Part shown: piece after piece, positions 45,814 through 55,866 of the stretch | How positions within the stretch are numbered: position 1 is the stretch's first letter | How the letters are laid out: every line of letters begins with the position of its first letter | Source of the DNA: Hondaea fermentalgiana | Lineage: Eukaryota > Sar > Bigyra > Thraustochytrida > Thraustochytriidae | Assembly (NCBI GenBank): GCA_014084085.1 | Contig: NPFB01000071.1 | Coordinates: 46,035 to 110,034 of the forward strand | Length of the DNA: 64,000 nucleotides | Direction of reading: 5' to 3' | Notes under the pieces: model-generated | Database searches by the model: none | Seen by the model: only the letters and a program-made list of their open reading frames with translations | Told to the model about the DNA's origin: nothing | Position numbers and translations under genes: made by a program

Positions 45814-47089
45814 GTGAGGTGCAATGCGTACAACGAGTTTGGCCACAAGCGTTCAAATCACAAGGCTTGTAGAATGAACAAGAAACGTAGAATAGACTCT
45901 GCCATCGATGGGCCATCGTCTTCAAACACCTCAAGCACGGCATGCGACACCGACTTTCAGAGTGGTTCGTCCCGTACCGCGCCTTCTTCATCGTCGACTT
46001 CTGCTTTAAATTGCGTAGCTGCATCTGCACCAGCTGTGACGGTCTCAAATGTGCCAACCTTGTCAGCAACAGCGCCAATACAGGCAGCAACCGGAACAAG
46101 TTTTCACCAAAAGTGGGTGAAGCTCCATTAAGAACCTTTGAAGCTTGTTTCGCGGGATGAAGCTGCGAGACCGTGCGGCGTCGGCCATTTCTTGCGCTTA
46201 TATAGAGGAAGATCGGAAGATTCTCGCCTCCCGACTTGGAGCGCCTATCACTCGCGACTTTTAAAAGTCAAGTGGAAATTTCGTCCCTGTCCGGCTAACA
46301 AGCTCATTGGTGCAATATTACTACAGCGCCTCAAAGCAAGGGGTGGATGGCCTTGATGATTACTCAGAGCGCTTCCACACTCGCACTTTGAAAACCAATT
46401 TGAAGACTAAGGTGGAAATCGGCATGCCTACCGACGTCTTGATCAATGCACTGATCGTGTGGCGGATCATTATTACATCGAACAAATTCGATAGTGAATG
46501 GCAGACTTTAAAAGGTTCCAACAAGAGTGCTCAAGGAGCTGCCACATCGGCGGATTTGTGCAGGTTACGCTGGGCCTTCTCGCCAAAGCGAGTGTGCTCA
46601 AGCGGGGCCTTTCAAGTGGACATGTCATTGGCAATGCAACGGAGTTGGGACGACCGGTACAGGAGAAGAATGGTCATGTCACCACAAGGAGGCTCGCAAA
46701 TGACGAACATGCCAAGCTGAGAATTCCATTTGGAAACCGTGACGTCATTCAGAGCGCGAATACGAACAGTGTGAAGACACGTCGTCTCAGTGGGAATTCT
46801 CATCTAGAGGTAGAGAGTAATCAGCAACGATGCGTGGTGTGTGGCGAGGGATCCCGAAAGCGTTGTAAATTTTTGTCATGTTACCCTCCACGTAAGGCTT
46901 AAAACCTCAACAGAGCACACCAAGACCTGTTCGCGGCAGCGGCATGAGGATGACATTGTTCGGCGCCGCAACTATGCTCGTCGGTCACCAACCGCGTCTT
47001 CAAGCCATTCTAGGAACAGTACACCGCAATCTTCGCATCACTCGGGTTCAAGCACGCCATGCTCTCATGCTCATCACAGCGCGCCTTAG
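45814..47089 (+). pseudogene. Broken piggyBac-like transposase
   Basis: Fragments in shifting frames. At 45814-46131 a Cys/His cluster (CNAYNEFGHKRSNHKAC) is followed by a Ser/Thr-rich stretch. At 46250-46500 PCPANKL, then after a frame change VQYYYSASKQGVDGLDDYSE and a DVLINALIVW helix match the C-terminal part of piggyBac transposases, with the GVDxLD Asp as the expected third catalytic acid. At 46820-47089 RCVVCGEGSRKRCKFL, a frame change, and CHVTLHVRLK with a later CSRQRH resemble the cysteine-rich C-terminal domain. The first two catalytic acids are not found. I describe the fragments without joining them. Confidence 0.6.
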
Positions 47090-47466
47090 GCTTGCAACCA
47101 GCACGTTGAGTATGAGTACAGTTTACGCAGTGCCATGGCAGAGAGATCGATAGGAGTTTCTCGCCTTCCGAACATAGCAACTTGAATTTTAAATCTCAAA
47201 ATGATCTACATGGAAATTTTGAGCTCCAAACTTGCTCTGTAGACCTGCTAGATCAGCATAATCATCGCCTACATGAAGCGAGCAAACACGACTCGGCCCA
47301 TTGAAACGAAGGCTCTAACGCTTGTAACCGAAATTTCAACTGACAGTTCAAAAACACTGCTTATTTCATATACCTATTGTCATCCTTCGTCAACAATACG
47401 ATATTCCTGTATCTCTGCACCACCGGGCCGGGAGCGCCGATTAATTAGGAAATCGTCATATAGGTG

Positions 47467-47494
47467 TCTATTGTGGACCTTCGTCCACAATAGA
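47467..47494. repeat. Subterminal 12-bp hairpin of the transposon
   Basis: TCTATTGTGGAC, loop CTTC, GTCCACAATAGA, seven bases inside the right end. It shares the TTGTGGA core with internal left-end sequence near 45352. Confidence 0.8.
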
Positions 47495-47562
47495 TTTCTG
47501 TCATCGGGATATAGCACAGAGATGAGGTGTAGTGAGGTAGGCGATAAGATGCGTGTATGTAT

Positions 47563-49328
47563 TTACATAAGAGCACGACGAGCTTGGCACATGGAGCAGC
47601 CAAGAACAATTGGCGCGCTCTGCGACGGAGGGGTACCGTTGGGCGGATGGTTGAGACCCAAGGGGCAAACCTGTGCGCCGCCACACTGTGGCAATTCAGA
47701 AAGCGACAGTCGATTGAGCCTTTCACCTGCCATCTGTCGGGCGTGGCAGTCAATACAAAAATGCGTTGTGCCCCAGCAAAAGAAGCTTGCCGGTGTACAG
47801 CAAAAGGAACACTTGAATTGCATGCTGTCTGGCCCGTGCTCTGGGCAGACGGGCACTTGCTGCAGCGCACATGTGCACGAGGCGCAGTAGTGATGTTGGT
47901 GGTCTTCTGCGTCGTGATGTGCTGCTCCACCAGCTTCCTCACATTGCCGCATGCCGCCAAAATAAGGACGACGGCACCGCTCGCAGTAAAACAAGGTGTA
48001 CGCGTCATCCTCCAAAAGCGCTTCCGCCGGGCTAGCCCGGCCTCTTGCTTCATCGAGCACGCCCTGAATGCTGGAGCGTAGCTCGTTGACGGCGAGAAAT
48101 TCACATTCCAGAGCCTCGGGGTGCGCCATGTCAGTCTTGCACACGGGACAGCGCGAAAACGTAAGCGAAGCGCGCTCGGCAGATTTTTCGGCTTCGAAAC
48201 GCTCCCGAACGCAATTAACATGCATGGCGTGGCCGCACGAAAGCACCATGCTAGCTCCCTCCTCGAGCGGAAAGAGGCAAATGCCGCAGCTCCTTTCTGA
48301 CCCCAAACATGCAAAGCACTCAGCGGGGCAAGACGATTCTTCCGCGAGGCCGCCGCAAGGATGACCACAGTCCTGCCGAACTTTACCGCAGACCGCGCGA
48401 GACTCTTGCTGGCATGCCTGTGACGCACAGACGACAATATCGCCCGGACTTGCAGCCAAAGCGCAGATGACGCGGGTCTTGCAAAATCGACACGGGCGCG
48501 TGCTTCGCATCTCCTCGCACGTCATGCCTTCGTGAAACGGCGAGGCGCGGCAGTCGGCGCAGAACGTCTCCTGACACACGCAACGCACACGACCCGCGTT
48601 GCGAGCGTCATGCTTGTCGCGATCCAATGCAATTACTTTCTGGCATTTCGGGCACTGGCAAATTTGGTCGGCGATGTTGCGAACCCCAGCTGATATGTAA
48701 GCCTCGAGTTCCTCGGGGCGCAGTGTTGCGCGCACATCCAGCTCCGCGATGGCGCATTCGCAAAAGGGAAAGGTGCAACAAGGCCGCGGTGCTGCTGCGA
48801 GCACGTGCCCGCGAAAACAGTCGGTGCACATGCAGTGGCCGCAATTGGAGAGCTCGACGAGATCTGCATAAGTATCCTCTGCGGTCACGTCGCATTTGCA
48901 GCAGGTACGCTGGGCCCGTTTGAGCTCCACGAGAGCGCGATGTTCGGCCTCGCTGCGACGTTGCGCGAGTAGCGCCATGGCCTCGCTCAAGTTTTCCATG
49001 GTGCGGCGGATGTCTTCACCGCGCAGGGGCGCCTGGCGAGCGAGTCGAATCAATTGCGCCGACATCTCGACGCACTGTGAGCCATTGGGCTCGTCCGCCA
49101 GAGCTGCGGCCTCTGTGACCTTGACATCGCGCGCTTCCGCTTGGCGCTCGCGGGCAGCGGCTCCAGGAGCTCTGCCGACGGCACCTCGGGCGACAAGTAC
49201 CCAGTCTTCGCCTCCCGCGGCCTCGCGGACAAGCAGACCCTCGGCAGCAGGGCGCAGAGCCACGATGGCTCCAAGTCCTGCCGCTGCCTGCACGGCCTGC
49301 ACGGCCGCCTGCGCCGCCAGTGCGGCCT
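47563..49328 (-). CDS. Hybrid RBR/RCR ubiquitin E3 ligase, 5' end in assembly gap
   Basis: Incomplete at the N-terminus: the frame runs into the N run at 49329, and the matching copy starts about 10 residues beyond it. At least 588 codons remain. An Ala-rich start is followed by a helical region of about 80 residues absent from the other copy. An RBR-type RING1 (CCKC, CGHCMCTDCF, CCTFPFCEC) and IBR (CQCPKC, then VRCVCQETFCADC, HEGMTC) come next. A Cys-rich bridge has an NFX1-like CGHPCGGL. The C-terminal third matches MYCBP2/PHR: RING CGICLF/CGHAMHVNC, then the tandem-cysteine relay with YFGGMRQCEE and FFCWGTTHFCIDCH, ending GCSMCQ. Those Cys residues correspond, by recalled alignment, to MYCBP2 Cys4520 and Cys4572. 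MYCBP2 uses them to esterify Thr with ubiquitin. No RBR RING2 is present. It is convergent with the CS gene. Confidence 0.85.
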
Positions 49329-49428
49329 NNNNNNNNNNNNNNNNNNNNNNNNNNNNNNNNNNNNNNNNNNNNNNNNNNNNNNNNNNNNNNNNNNNNNNNN
49401 NNNNNNNNNNNNNNNNNNNNNNNNNNNN
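49329..49428. other. Assembly gap (100 N)
   Basis: Placeholder gap that removes the start codon and promoter side of the left E3 ligase copy. The sequence before it encodes AALAAQAAVQAVQAAAG, which in the right copy follows MGAEASRS, so only a few codons of the coding region are missing. Confidence 0.99.
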
Positions 49429-49954
49429 GCTTGGGCTTCCTAATCAGCTGTTATACTGCTGCGTGCTGCTGCTGCCTCCTGTTGCCTGCTGCTGCCTGCT
49501 GCGTGCTGCTACTGCTGCTGCTGCTGCTGCAAATACTAATGGGTTTGTTTTCGTGGTGATTGTCAGCCGAGCGCAGTGGCCGCGGTGTGCGAAACCCAAT
49601 CTATATTAAGAGTCTCTTAGGAGTATACACTAAGTAGACTGCCGGCCGGCTCAAATCGGCAAAAAAAAATGTTTTACATCCTCGTGTTCGAAATGTTTTT
49701 TCAAAACACCCCTCGTCCTTTTTCCAATATCGTGCAAGCATGCGGCACGCGCTGATGAGATTAGATGTGAAGTAAAGCCAAAACCAGCGCGACAATTGGA
49801 CACGGGAGGCAAGCAAGGCAGGCGGGCGGGACGTCGGGCTCGCGAAAAGAAGCCATTCGCCTAGCTTGAAGGCAGCGTGATTTGCGTTTGCGACAAGCGA
49901 GAGCATCCCTCTTCGCTCGCGTAGCAAGCGAGCGCAACATCCTTTTCAAATACC
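49429..49954. other. Upstream flank of DAG kinase A
   Basis: Contains GCTGCTGC/TGCCTGCTG tracts at 49460-49530. Otherwise no recognisable gene or element. It should hold the promoter of DAG kinase A. Confidence 0.5.
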
Positions 49955-51400
49955 ATGGGATGCGTGAACTCGTCCGCGGCAGGCGCCGACCGTGTCAAGG
50001 AGCCCGTCGCGGCCAAGGCCTTAGCAGGCCAGGTCTTTGTGATGGTGAACGGGTCTTCGGGCGGCAACGCGGCCAGAGCACTCCTCGAGCTCGGACAAGA
50101 CACGCTCGACTTTGAAGATAACCAAGGGAGACCGTGTCGCGCGTGGTTTTTTGACTTTAAGGACGCTGACTCCCACAAGCGTGGAATGGAGAGGGTCACG
50201 GCAGAGAGTACCGCCAGGCGCAAGAATCTGCGCGTCGTGGCTGCTGGAGGAGATGGAACGGTCAAGTGGGTTCTCTCGGAGCTCATTCGATGCGGGCTCG
50301 AACACTTGCCTATCGGCGTCATTCCGTTTGGTACAGGGAATGACTTTTCCCGTGCGATGGGCTTTGGCGCCTCGGCGCCCGTACCACTGGTCGGGGCTCA
50401 CATGCTAGCCCTTAAAAAGCTGATGATAGCGACGCTTGAAGCGCAAGAAGCAAGTCTTGATGTGTGGAAGGTCCGTATTGCCAAAGGCCCGAACGGCAAA
50501 TTCTTTGAGGTTCGCAACGGCGCCATCACAGAGGCTTACGAGAGCGAGGACGTAATAGAAGAGGAGATGATCAATTACTTCTCGCTGGGTGCTGACGCAC
50601 AAATTGTTTTTGAGTTTGAGCAGCAACGCACAGCTTCACAACTGGGTAACAAGCTGGTGTATGTTGAACGTGGGACCCACCAACTCATGAAGAGACCTGC
50701 ACGTCTACGGCAAATGATTGAGAAACTAGAGTCAGAAGAGGGCGACTCGATTTTGTTTCGAAAATCTGATCGAATTCTTGCATTTCTCAATATTCCCTCC
50801 TATAGCGCCGGAGCAAATGTGTGGAGCCCCTCGAAACGGACGGGTCGATTTGGGCCTCAGTACGTCGGAGATGGCCGTCTTGAGGCCTGTACGATTCATG
50901 GCACGGCAAACGTGGCAATGCACATTGGAACGGGCTCAAAGCTTGGAATCAAGCGCACGGCGCAGCTCGGCGCGTACAATATCAGCTTTTGCGAAAATGC
51001 TGACGTTTATCTGCAAATTGACGGCGAAGCGGTTCATGCACAGAACCCAGCCACAGTCTCGATCGAACACGGCTACACGGTTCAGGTTTTGAGGGCCGCG
51101 CACGCATTGGCGCGCTCCTCTGCAGCGGACGTTCGCAAGGCTTCATTCGTCTCGCTCCCAGACTCAAAGCGGATCCGCTCGCTCGTCCCCGGGGAACAAG
51201 CGCCTGTCCACGTCGGCTTTGTCACTTCTGATTTTCAGGAGAGCGACGAAGACGCAGACAACGAAGATGATGAAGACAGCAACATTGTACGTGACATTAA
51301 GGATCAGGCTGGAGACGGGACGGACGATCCTGCGTCAGTATCTTCCGGTGTTGTCGCGATCCCTATACCTTCCAAAGCGGAGAAATTTTCATCACACTAG
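49955..51400 (+). CDS. Diacylglycerol kinase A, N-terminally acylated
   Basis: 481 aa. MGCVNSS has Gly2, Cys3 and Ser6, the classic pattern for N-myristoylation plus palmitoylation, so membrane anchoring is predicted. The DAG kinase catalytic domain has FVMVNGSSGG near 28, [14 protein letters not shown] with GGDGT at 98-102, and [19 protein letters not shown], the nucleotide-binding motifs. The accessory domain follows: EEEMINYFSLGADAQIVFEF, then FLNIPSYSAGANVW and VGDGRLEACTI. DGKs phosphorylate diacylglycerol to phosphatidic acid and so end DAG signalling. There is no C1 domain; membrane access must come from acylation. The tail is acidic (ESDEDADNEDDEDS). It is paralogous to the minus-strand gene at 53466-55181. 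Confidence 0.94.
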   Translation: MGCVNSSAAGADRVKEPVAAKALAGQVFVMVNGSSGGNAARALLELGQDTLDFEDNQGRPCRAWFFDFKDADSHKRGMERVTAESTARRKNLRVVAAGGDGTVKWVLSELIRCGLEHLPIGVIPFGTGNDFSRAMGFGASAPVPLVGAHMLALKKLMIATLEAQEASLDVWKVRIAKGPNGKFFEVRNGAITEAYESEDVIEEEMINYFSLGADAQIVFEFEQQRTASQLGNKLVYVERGTHQLMKRPARLRQMIEKLESEEGDSILFRKSDRILAFLNIPSYSAGANVWSPSKRTGRFGPQYVGDGRLEACTIHGTANVAMHIGTGSKLGIKRTAQLGAYNISFCENADVYLQIDGEAVHAQNPATVSIEHGYTVQVLRAAHALARSSAADVRKASFVSLPDSKRIRSLVPGEQAPVHVGFVTSDFQESDEDADNEDDEDSNIVRDIKDQAGDGTDDPASVSSGVVAIPIPSKAEKFSSH

Positions 51401-52293
51401 CAAAATCGAAAAGGAGGATTACCTGGCATCGACTCGCACACCATAGTCTAATCGTCGATGAAAGCTGCAAAGCTTCGAATTCAGGCGAGCCTTTAGCTAA
51501 AGACTCGCTCTCGGTTTTGCCACCCGGGGATTCAATTGGATTTTGTAAAATCTGCGCTCTGATTTCATAGCTGGCCACCGGGTAGGCCTGATGGGGTCAT
51601 TGGGAGGATGCTTTTTTTCTTCTGAAAGACTCGACCTTTTGAATTTTACTTTGAGTTTTGCAAGTCACCCGAAAACAATTACCTAGCAGCAGTAGAAGCA
51701 ATGACTGATGCATAAGCCTTTCACAGTATGGCGTGCTATAACGAAATATTTTTTTTAGAATGCAATTCCCAAAATGCAGTCGCAAGCAGATGCGTGCTCG
51801 TATGCGTATTCTACCTACCGTGCGCTTATCACTGGATAAGCCTATGTTGCAGAGCCAAAGCTTAGGAATCGAACTTATGCCAAACGTTGGTTCTGAAAAA
51901 GGACACCCCTGCCCCCCTTTCTCGAGCACTGCGACAGTGGTCAAACAAGAAGTCAGGACCACTCAAAATAGAGAAAGAGCCGTCGAGAGATAAAGCCGCC
52001 CGCTTCCCATGCTTGCTTGATTCAGCCGAAGCGTTATTGAACCCGCGAGTCACGGTCAGAAAACAGATGATTTGAATCGACCAAACCAGGATCTTTTTCT
52101 TCTCCGCCCCGACCGCAAATCTTCGCGCAGACCTCGGACTCGTCGTGACCCACTTGAGTGTACTCGGCTTGGCGTGCCTTGATACCAAGCCTAGGTCAAA
52201 GCTTGGGGGTCTATATCTGGTGGTGGTGCCTCGGCCCAAGTTCTGCGGCGGCGACGGAGTGTTGTGGACATCCATCCATCAAGCAGGCAAAAG
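51401..52293. other. Intergenic interval between DAG kinase A and the Pro-rich gene
   Basis: No recognised gene. A TAGGCCTGA near 51582 and a CCTAGG near 52192 are partial matches to the recurring promoter motif, the second about 100 bp upstream of the next ATG. Confidence 0.5.
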
Positions 52294-53058
52294 ATGTCGT
52301 CGGAGCAAAGGTTTCGCGGGACTTGGACGCCGGCGATCCCGTCACCAACGGCGCAGGCGAGCAGCGGGCGTGGGGTACCGCCTCCACCGCCACGTCAGCC
52401 AGCCGCAACAGCGCCTTCTGCAAGCCACGCGAGCACTGATGCCGTCAAGAAGCTGGATCCGTCCAGGGTGGCCGAGCTCGAGACGCTTGGCAAGACCATG
52501 TTCAAGGATGCGTACAAGGAAACGCCTTCAATGTACCCGACAAACGTCCCAGCACCCTCAGCGCCACCAGTTCCGCAAGCATATGCTTATTCACGCCCAT
52601 CAATTCCTCCTCAGCCGGCAAGACCGCAACCGCCGCCAGTCCCACCATCACCACCGAGCCAATCAAAGTTTGCGATGGTACCACCGCCTTCTGGGCCGCT
52701 GCAGACGCATCCTCCCTATCCACCACAACCCGCTCACAACGTGTATGCTCCGCAGTATCACTCGACGCATGTCGAGCAGTACTTGAACACGATGAACCAG
52801 CGCTCAGCTCATGTCCATCATCATCATCACCACCACCAGCAACAGCCTCCTCCACCCCCGGCGGCACCGTATGGACCGCCGCCGCCACCACCGCCCGCAC
52901 AACCAGTCTATGTGCAGCAGCATTCCCAGCACTCTCATGGCATGTATCTGCCTCCGACACATTCGCACACGACGGTGACATACATCAAACAGAAGAAGCC
53001 AAAACACCACAAGCACAAAACTCACAAGCTCTTCAAGTTCAAGTTCAAGTTCAAATAA
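52294..53058 (+). CDS. Pro/His/Gln-rich low-complexity protein with Phe-Lys tail
   Basis: 254 aa from the ATG at 52294; the frame opens at a GTG 30 bp earlier. Polyproline runs (PPPPPRQP, QPPPVPPSPP, YGPPPPPPPAQP) suit binding to SH3, WW or profilin partners. A seven-His run followed by Gln and Pro lies near 180, and Tyr-containing PxY segments occur. One short helical segment (AVKKLDPSRVAELETLGKTM) may be the only folded part. The C-terminus is basic and ends KLFKFKFKFKFK-type repeats encoded by a TTCAAG hexanucleotide tract. No family is recognised. It sits between the two oppositely oriented DAG kinase genes, at the centre of the near-palindromic gene order. Confidence 0.68.
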   Translation: MSSEQRFRGTWTPAIPSPTAQASSGRGVPPPPPRQPAATAPSASHASTDAVKKLDPSRVAELETLGKTMFKDAYKETPSMYPTNVPAPSAPPVPQAYAYSRPSIPPQPARPQPPPVPPSPPSQSKFAMVPPPSGPLQTHPPYPPQPAHNVYAPQYHSTHVEQYLNTMNQRSAHVHHHHHHHQQQPPPPPAAPYGPPPPPPPAQPVYVQQHSQHSHGMYLPPTHSHTTVTYIKQKKPKHHKHKTHKLFKFKFKFK

Positions 53059-53465
53059 ACACAACGAAGAACGTGCACGTCCACTCCCCCCTAACGATTA
53101 CACAGACATTTGAGGAAAAAGAAGAGTGTTCATGTAGCCTCGTGCGGACGTTGCATGCCAATGACTGGGAACGCCCAGATAACTTACGCGAAACATTGCA
53201 AGAAAGCATTAAAATTTGATAACGCACAAGAGCATCGACACAGTCAATGACAAGATCAGACGAAGGAAGCTGGGCAATTTCTATTTTTAAGATGAAGATC
53301 GAATTTGTTGGGTTTGAATTGCCCCTTGTCGTTCCCCTCATCACAGGGTTGTCGGCAAACGCAGTCGATTGCGAGATTTGAAATCAAAAGGGTAGAAGTT
53401 TTCATTTCAAAAATGACAAGTAGGTTCGTCTGAATTCTTCGCCCTTTGTCTGTATTCTCGAGATC
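53059..53465. other. Convergent 3' interval
   Basis: Between the Pro-rich gene and DAG kinase B stop codons. No gene or structured element is recognised. Confidence 0.5.
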
Positions 53466-55181
53466 TTAGCTCATGGCCACCTTTGTCTCTGGCTCGGGAA
53501 TCATATCTTCGGCTTTGTCATCATCATCTTCGTTCAAAGTTGCCTCGCTGCGAACCGTCTCGTCGTCACCTTCATCATCGTTATCGTCATTTTCATCTGC
53601 AGCATTAGCAGCACCAGCAGCACCACTACCAGTGACGGCATCAGCATCTTCATTATCGACGCGGCGATTCTCCCTGGTTTCGGATGAGTTGGTGTCTTTT
53701 TCTTCGACTTTAGCGATGGCGTCTGCATCGTCTTTTGCAGCGGCATCGCTCTCATCAATCACGCCGGCATCCCGGAGCTCTTTCGCCTCTTGTTCTAGTT
53801 TGTCCTCAGCCTCGGCGTCAGCGAGACGTACGGCATCTTCATCAAGACTCTCCATTGGTTCGGGCGCAGTTGCGTCTTCTTGCGCTTGAGCCTCTTTGGC
53901 GTCTGCCTCCTCGTATGGAAAAGGTATGCTCTCGGGCACATGGCCAGCTGGATAGGCAACAGCCTTGGCATTCGATGAACGCAAAAGACGAACCTGGTAG
54001 CCGTGTATGACAGATACGGAGTCTGCGTGACATGCGCGAAGCGCCTCTCCGTCGATTTGGAAGTGGACATCAGATCCGGGCCGGAACTTGATATAAAATT
54101 CGGAGTTCTGCTTGAGACGATGCAGTCCAAGGGTTGATCCAGTCGTGAGCGAGAGTGCGATATCGGAGGTGCGGTTGACGGTCATGACCTCCACCTCGCG
54201 GTCGCCAACGAATTGCGGGTGAAATCTGCCTTTACTTTCTGCGTCTTTGCTTCGTCGCCAAGGATCAGCTCCTGCGCCGTAGCTTGGAATGTTTAAAAAG
54301 AGCAGCATGCGGTCCTTGGCATTGAACTCGAGCGGTTGCGGCACTGGGTTGGGACCAGGAGGAGCCTCTGCGATAAGCGCGCCTGGGCCGTACGTGGCGG
54401 ACTCGATGAATTTCCCAAGACGCGGCGGGGGCACGATGGCTTGACCCATTCCCTTGCGGGCGTAAACTCTTTTGTTTGCGAATTGAGTTTTGCCGCGATT
54501 TTGTTCAAAAGCGAACATGAGCTCCCCATCGGCTCCAATCGAAAAGTAATTGATCATGACCTCTTCCAACTCGCGCTTACCACTGTGCGCCTTGACAATT
54601 TTCTTGTCCTTGACTTCTTCAAAGCAAGCCTCGGCCCCTGCGCCCAAACGGACCTTGATGAGCCACACGTCCAGGGGGATCTCCTCTGCCGCATGAATCA
54701 TGCGAATGCGGTCCGTGAGCGCTTTCATGCCTGTTCCGATGAGAGGTGTCGGTGGACTGGAGCCCCAGCCTAGAGTGCGCGCGAGGTCGTTGCCAGTTCC
54801 AAAGGGGATGATGGCGATGGGGATATTGAGCGCGTGCGCGTTGGCGAGGCACGAAATGACCCATTTGACAGTGCCATCTCCCCCGCATGCCACGATGCGG
54901 ACGTCGTAGCGTTCTGTGTCGCAAGCAAGTCTGGCCATTTCTTTGAAATGCGCTTCTCGCGCATCGTTGTCCTTGAGACTGAAGATGCTTACCATGCACT
55001 TTTGCCCGTTTCCTAGCTCCATCTCGAAGCGCGGCACCTTCATGTCAATGAGCTGTTTGGCTACCAGGCCTCCGGACCCAGGATTTACCGCCATGAAAAC
55101 TTCGACTTCGACCTCCTTGCCGGCCTGCACGGGAGCCGCATCCCTCGCGCGCTCCAATTGCGCAGATGAAGTGCATCCCAT
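53466..55181 (-). CDS. Diacylglycerol kinase B, N-terminally acylated
   Basis: 571 aa. MGCTSS again fits myristoylation and palmitoylation. Catalytic motifs: [29 protein letters not shown] (GGDGT at 100-104) and [19 protein letters not shown]. The accessory domain has [34 protein letters not shown] and VGDREVEVM. It aligns with DAG kinase A over about 400 residues but is clearly diverged. It has a much longer acidic C-terminal tail (about 150 residues of Glu, Asp and Ala ending [20 protein letters not shown]). Like copy A it lacks C1 and PH domains. Opposite orientation to copy A suggests an older inverted duplication. It shares its upstream region with RRP8. Confidence 0.94.
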   Translation of the reverse strand: MGCTSSAQLERARDAAPVQAGKEVEVEVFMAVNPGSGGLVAKQLIDMKVPRFEMELGNGQKCMVSIFSLKDNDAREAHFKEMARLACDTERYDVRIVACGGDGTVKWVISCLANAHALNIPIAIIPFGTGNDLARTLGWGSSPPTPLIGTGMKALTDRIRMIHAAEEIPLDVWLIKVRLGAGAEACFEEVKDKKIVKAHSGKRELEEVMINYFSIGADGELMFAFEQNRGKTQFANKRVYARKGMGQAIVPPPRLGKFIESATYGPGALIAEAPPGPNPVPQPLEFNAKDRMLLFLNIPSYGAGADPWRRSKDAESKGRFHPQFVGDREVEVMTVNRTSDIALSLTTGSTLGLHRLKQNSEFYIKFRPGSDVHFQIDGEALRACHADSVSVIHGYQVRLLRSSNAKAVAYPAGHVPESIPFPYEEADAKEAQAQEDATAPEPMESLDEDAVRLADAEAEDKLEQEAKELRDAGVIDESDAAAKDDADAIAKVEEKDTNSSETRENRRVDNEDADAVTGSGAAGAANAADENDDNDDEGDDETVRSEATLNEDDDDKAEDMIPEPETKVAMS

Positions 55182-55866
55182 CTTGTCCTGGAAACTCTAT
55201 CTTTCGGCGATTTGCACAAAATGACGCTCGCGAGTGGCGAGCAGCTGGTGCTGCCGGTGCTGCCGGTGCTGCTGGTGCTTCTGTCGCTGTCCCGAACAAC
55301 GTACTTGCGTGGGGGGAGGGGCGAGGCGAGCTGTCGGAGATGGTGGAGTCGATGAACCTCGTCCAAATCTGGACCCCGCCCACCCGCTCGCTCGTCCGAG
55401 GCTGAGAGTGCCAACAACGCCGAGCGCGAGGCGCCACGGTCGCGCGGGGGGCGTGACCAAAGGGGTGGTTGAGCTCGGGCCGTAGACAGGGAGAGACACT
55501 TTGAGGGAGGAAAGATGCGCTCACGCGCGGCTGCGCAGCGCTCCTCGCCGACGTTTTCCCTTTTCGGGTCTGCCTAGGCGGCGGCCATGGACGGGTATAG
55601 ACTAGTACTAACGAAGCAACAAACTCGGACGAATTCTGCCACGAGACCTTGCTTACTAGCGGATGGCCGCTGTCCGGATCAGGACAAAGCGAGGATGTCA
55701 CGGCACGTGCTAGCATGTCCGCTTCGTCGAAGTCTGGCCCGAGAACTGATCCCAGGCCGCGTCGGTCCGTGGCTAACCGACCGGGCGACCCTTGCAAGCA
55801 ACTGGAGTTCGCCTGAAATCCATCCAAAAGCCATGTCCTGAAGCAAAACTTGAAAGCCGCTCGAAC
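55182..55866. other. Divergent promoter interval (DAG kinase B / RRP8)
   Basis: Contains a TGCTGCCGG tandem tract near 55250-55275 and a CCTAGGCGG near 55575. No gene is supported; open frames here translate from the CTG tract. Confidence 0.5.

Larger units (their letters stand above)
45277..47508 (+). mobile_element. piggyBac-like DNA transposon insertion, degenerate
   Basis: 2,232 bp beginning CCCGATGA and ending TCATCGGG, an 8-bp perfect terminal inverted repeat, flanked by ATAT on both sides (45273-45276 and 47509-47512). The inverted duplicate keeps the uninterrupted site with one ATAT (60766-60769), so the insertion boundary is directly proven. CCC termini fit piggyBac; the canonical target TTAA is replaced by ATAT. 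Inside, plus-strand fragments read like a piggyBac transposase C-terminus and cysteine-rich tail, broken by frameshifts. It is therefore non-autonomous now. A TA target with one-base-longer repeats cannot be excluded because the flanks are palindromic. Confidence 0.82.
44065..49328. repeat. Left copy of inverted segmental duplication (CS + E3 ligase)
   Basis: Homologous in reverse orientation to 59144-61880. It covers the upstream flank, CS gene, shared 3' interval and E3 ligase gene, and is interrupted by a 2.23-kb insertion at 45277-47508. The ligase 5' end runs into the assembly gap, so the true border is hidden. Similarity includes intergenic bases, so this is a DNA-level duplication and not only a shared gene family. 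Confidence 0.88.
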
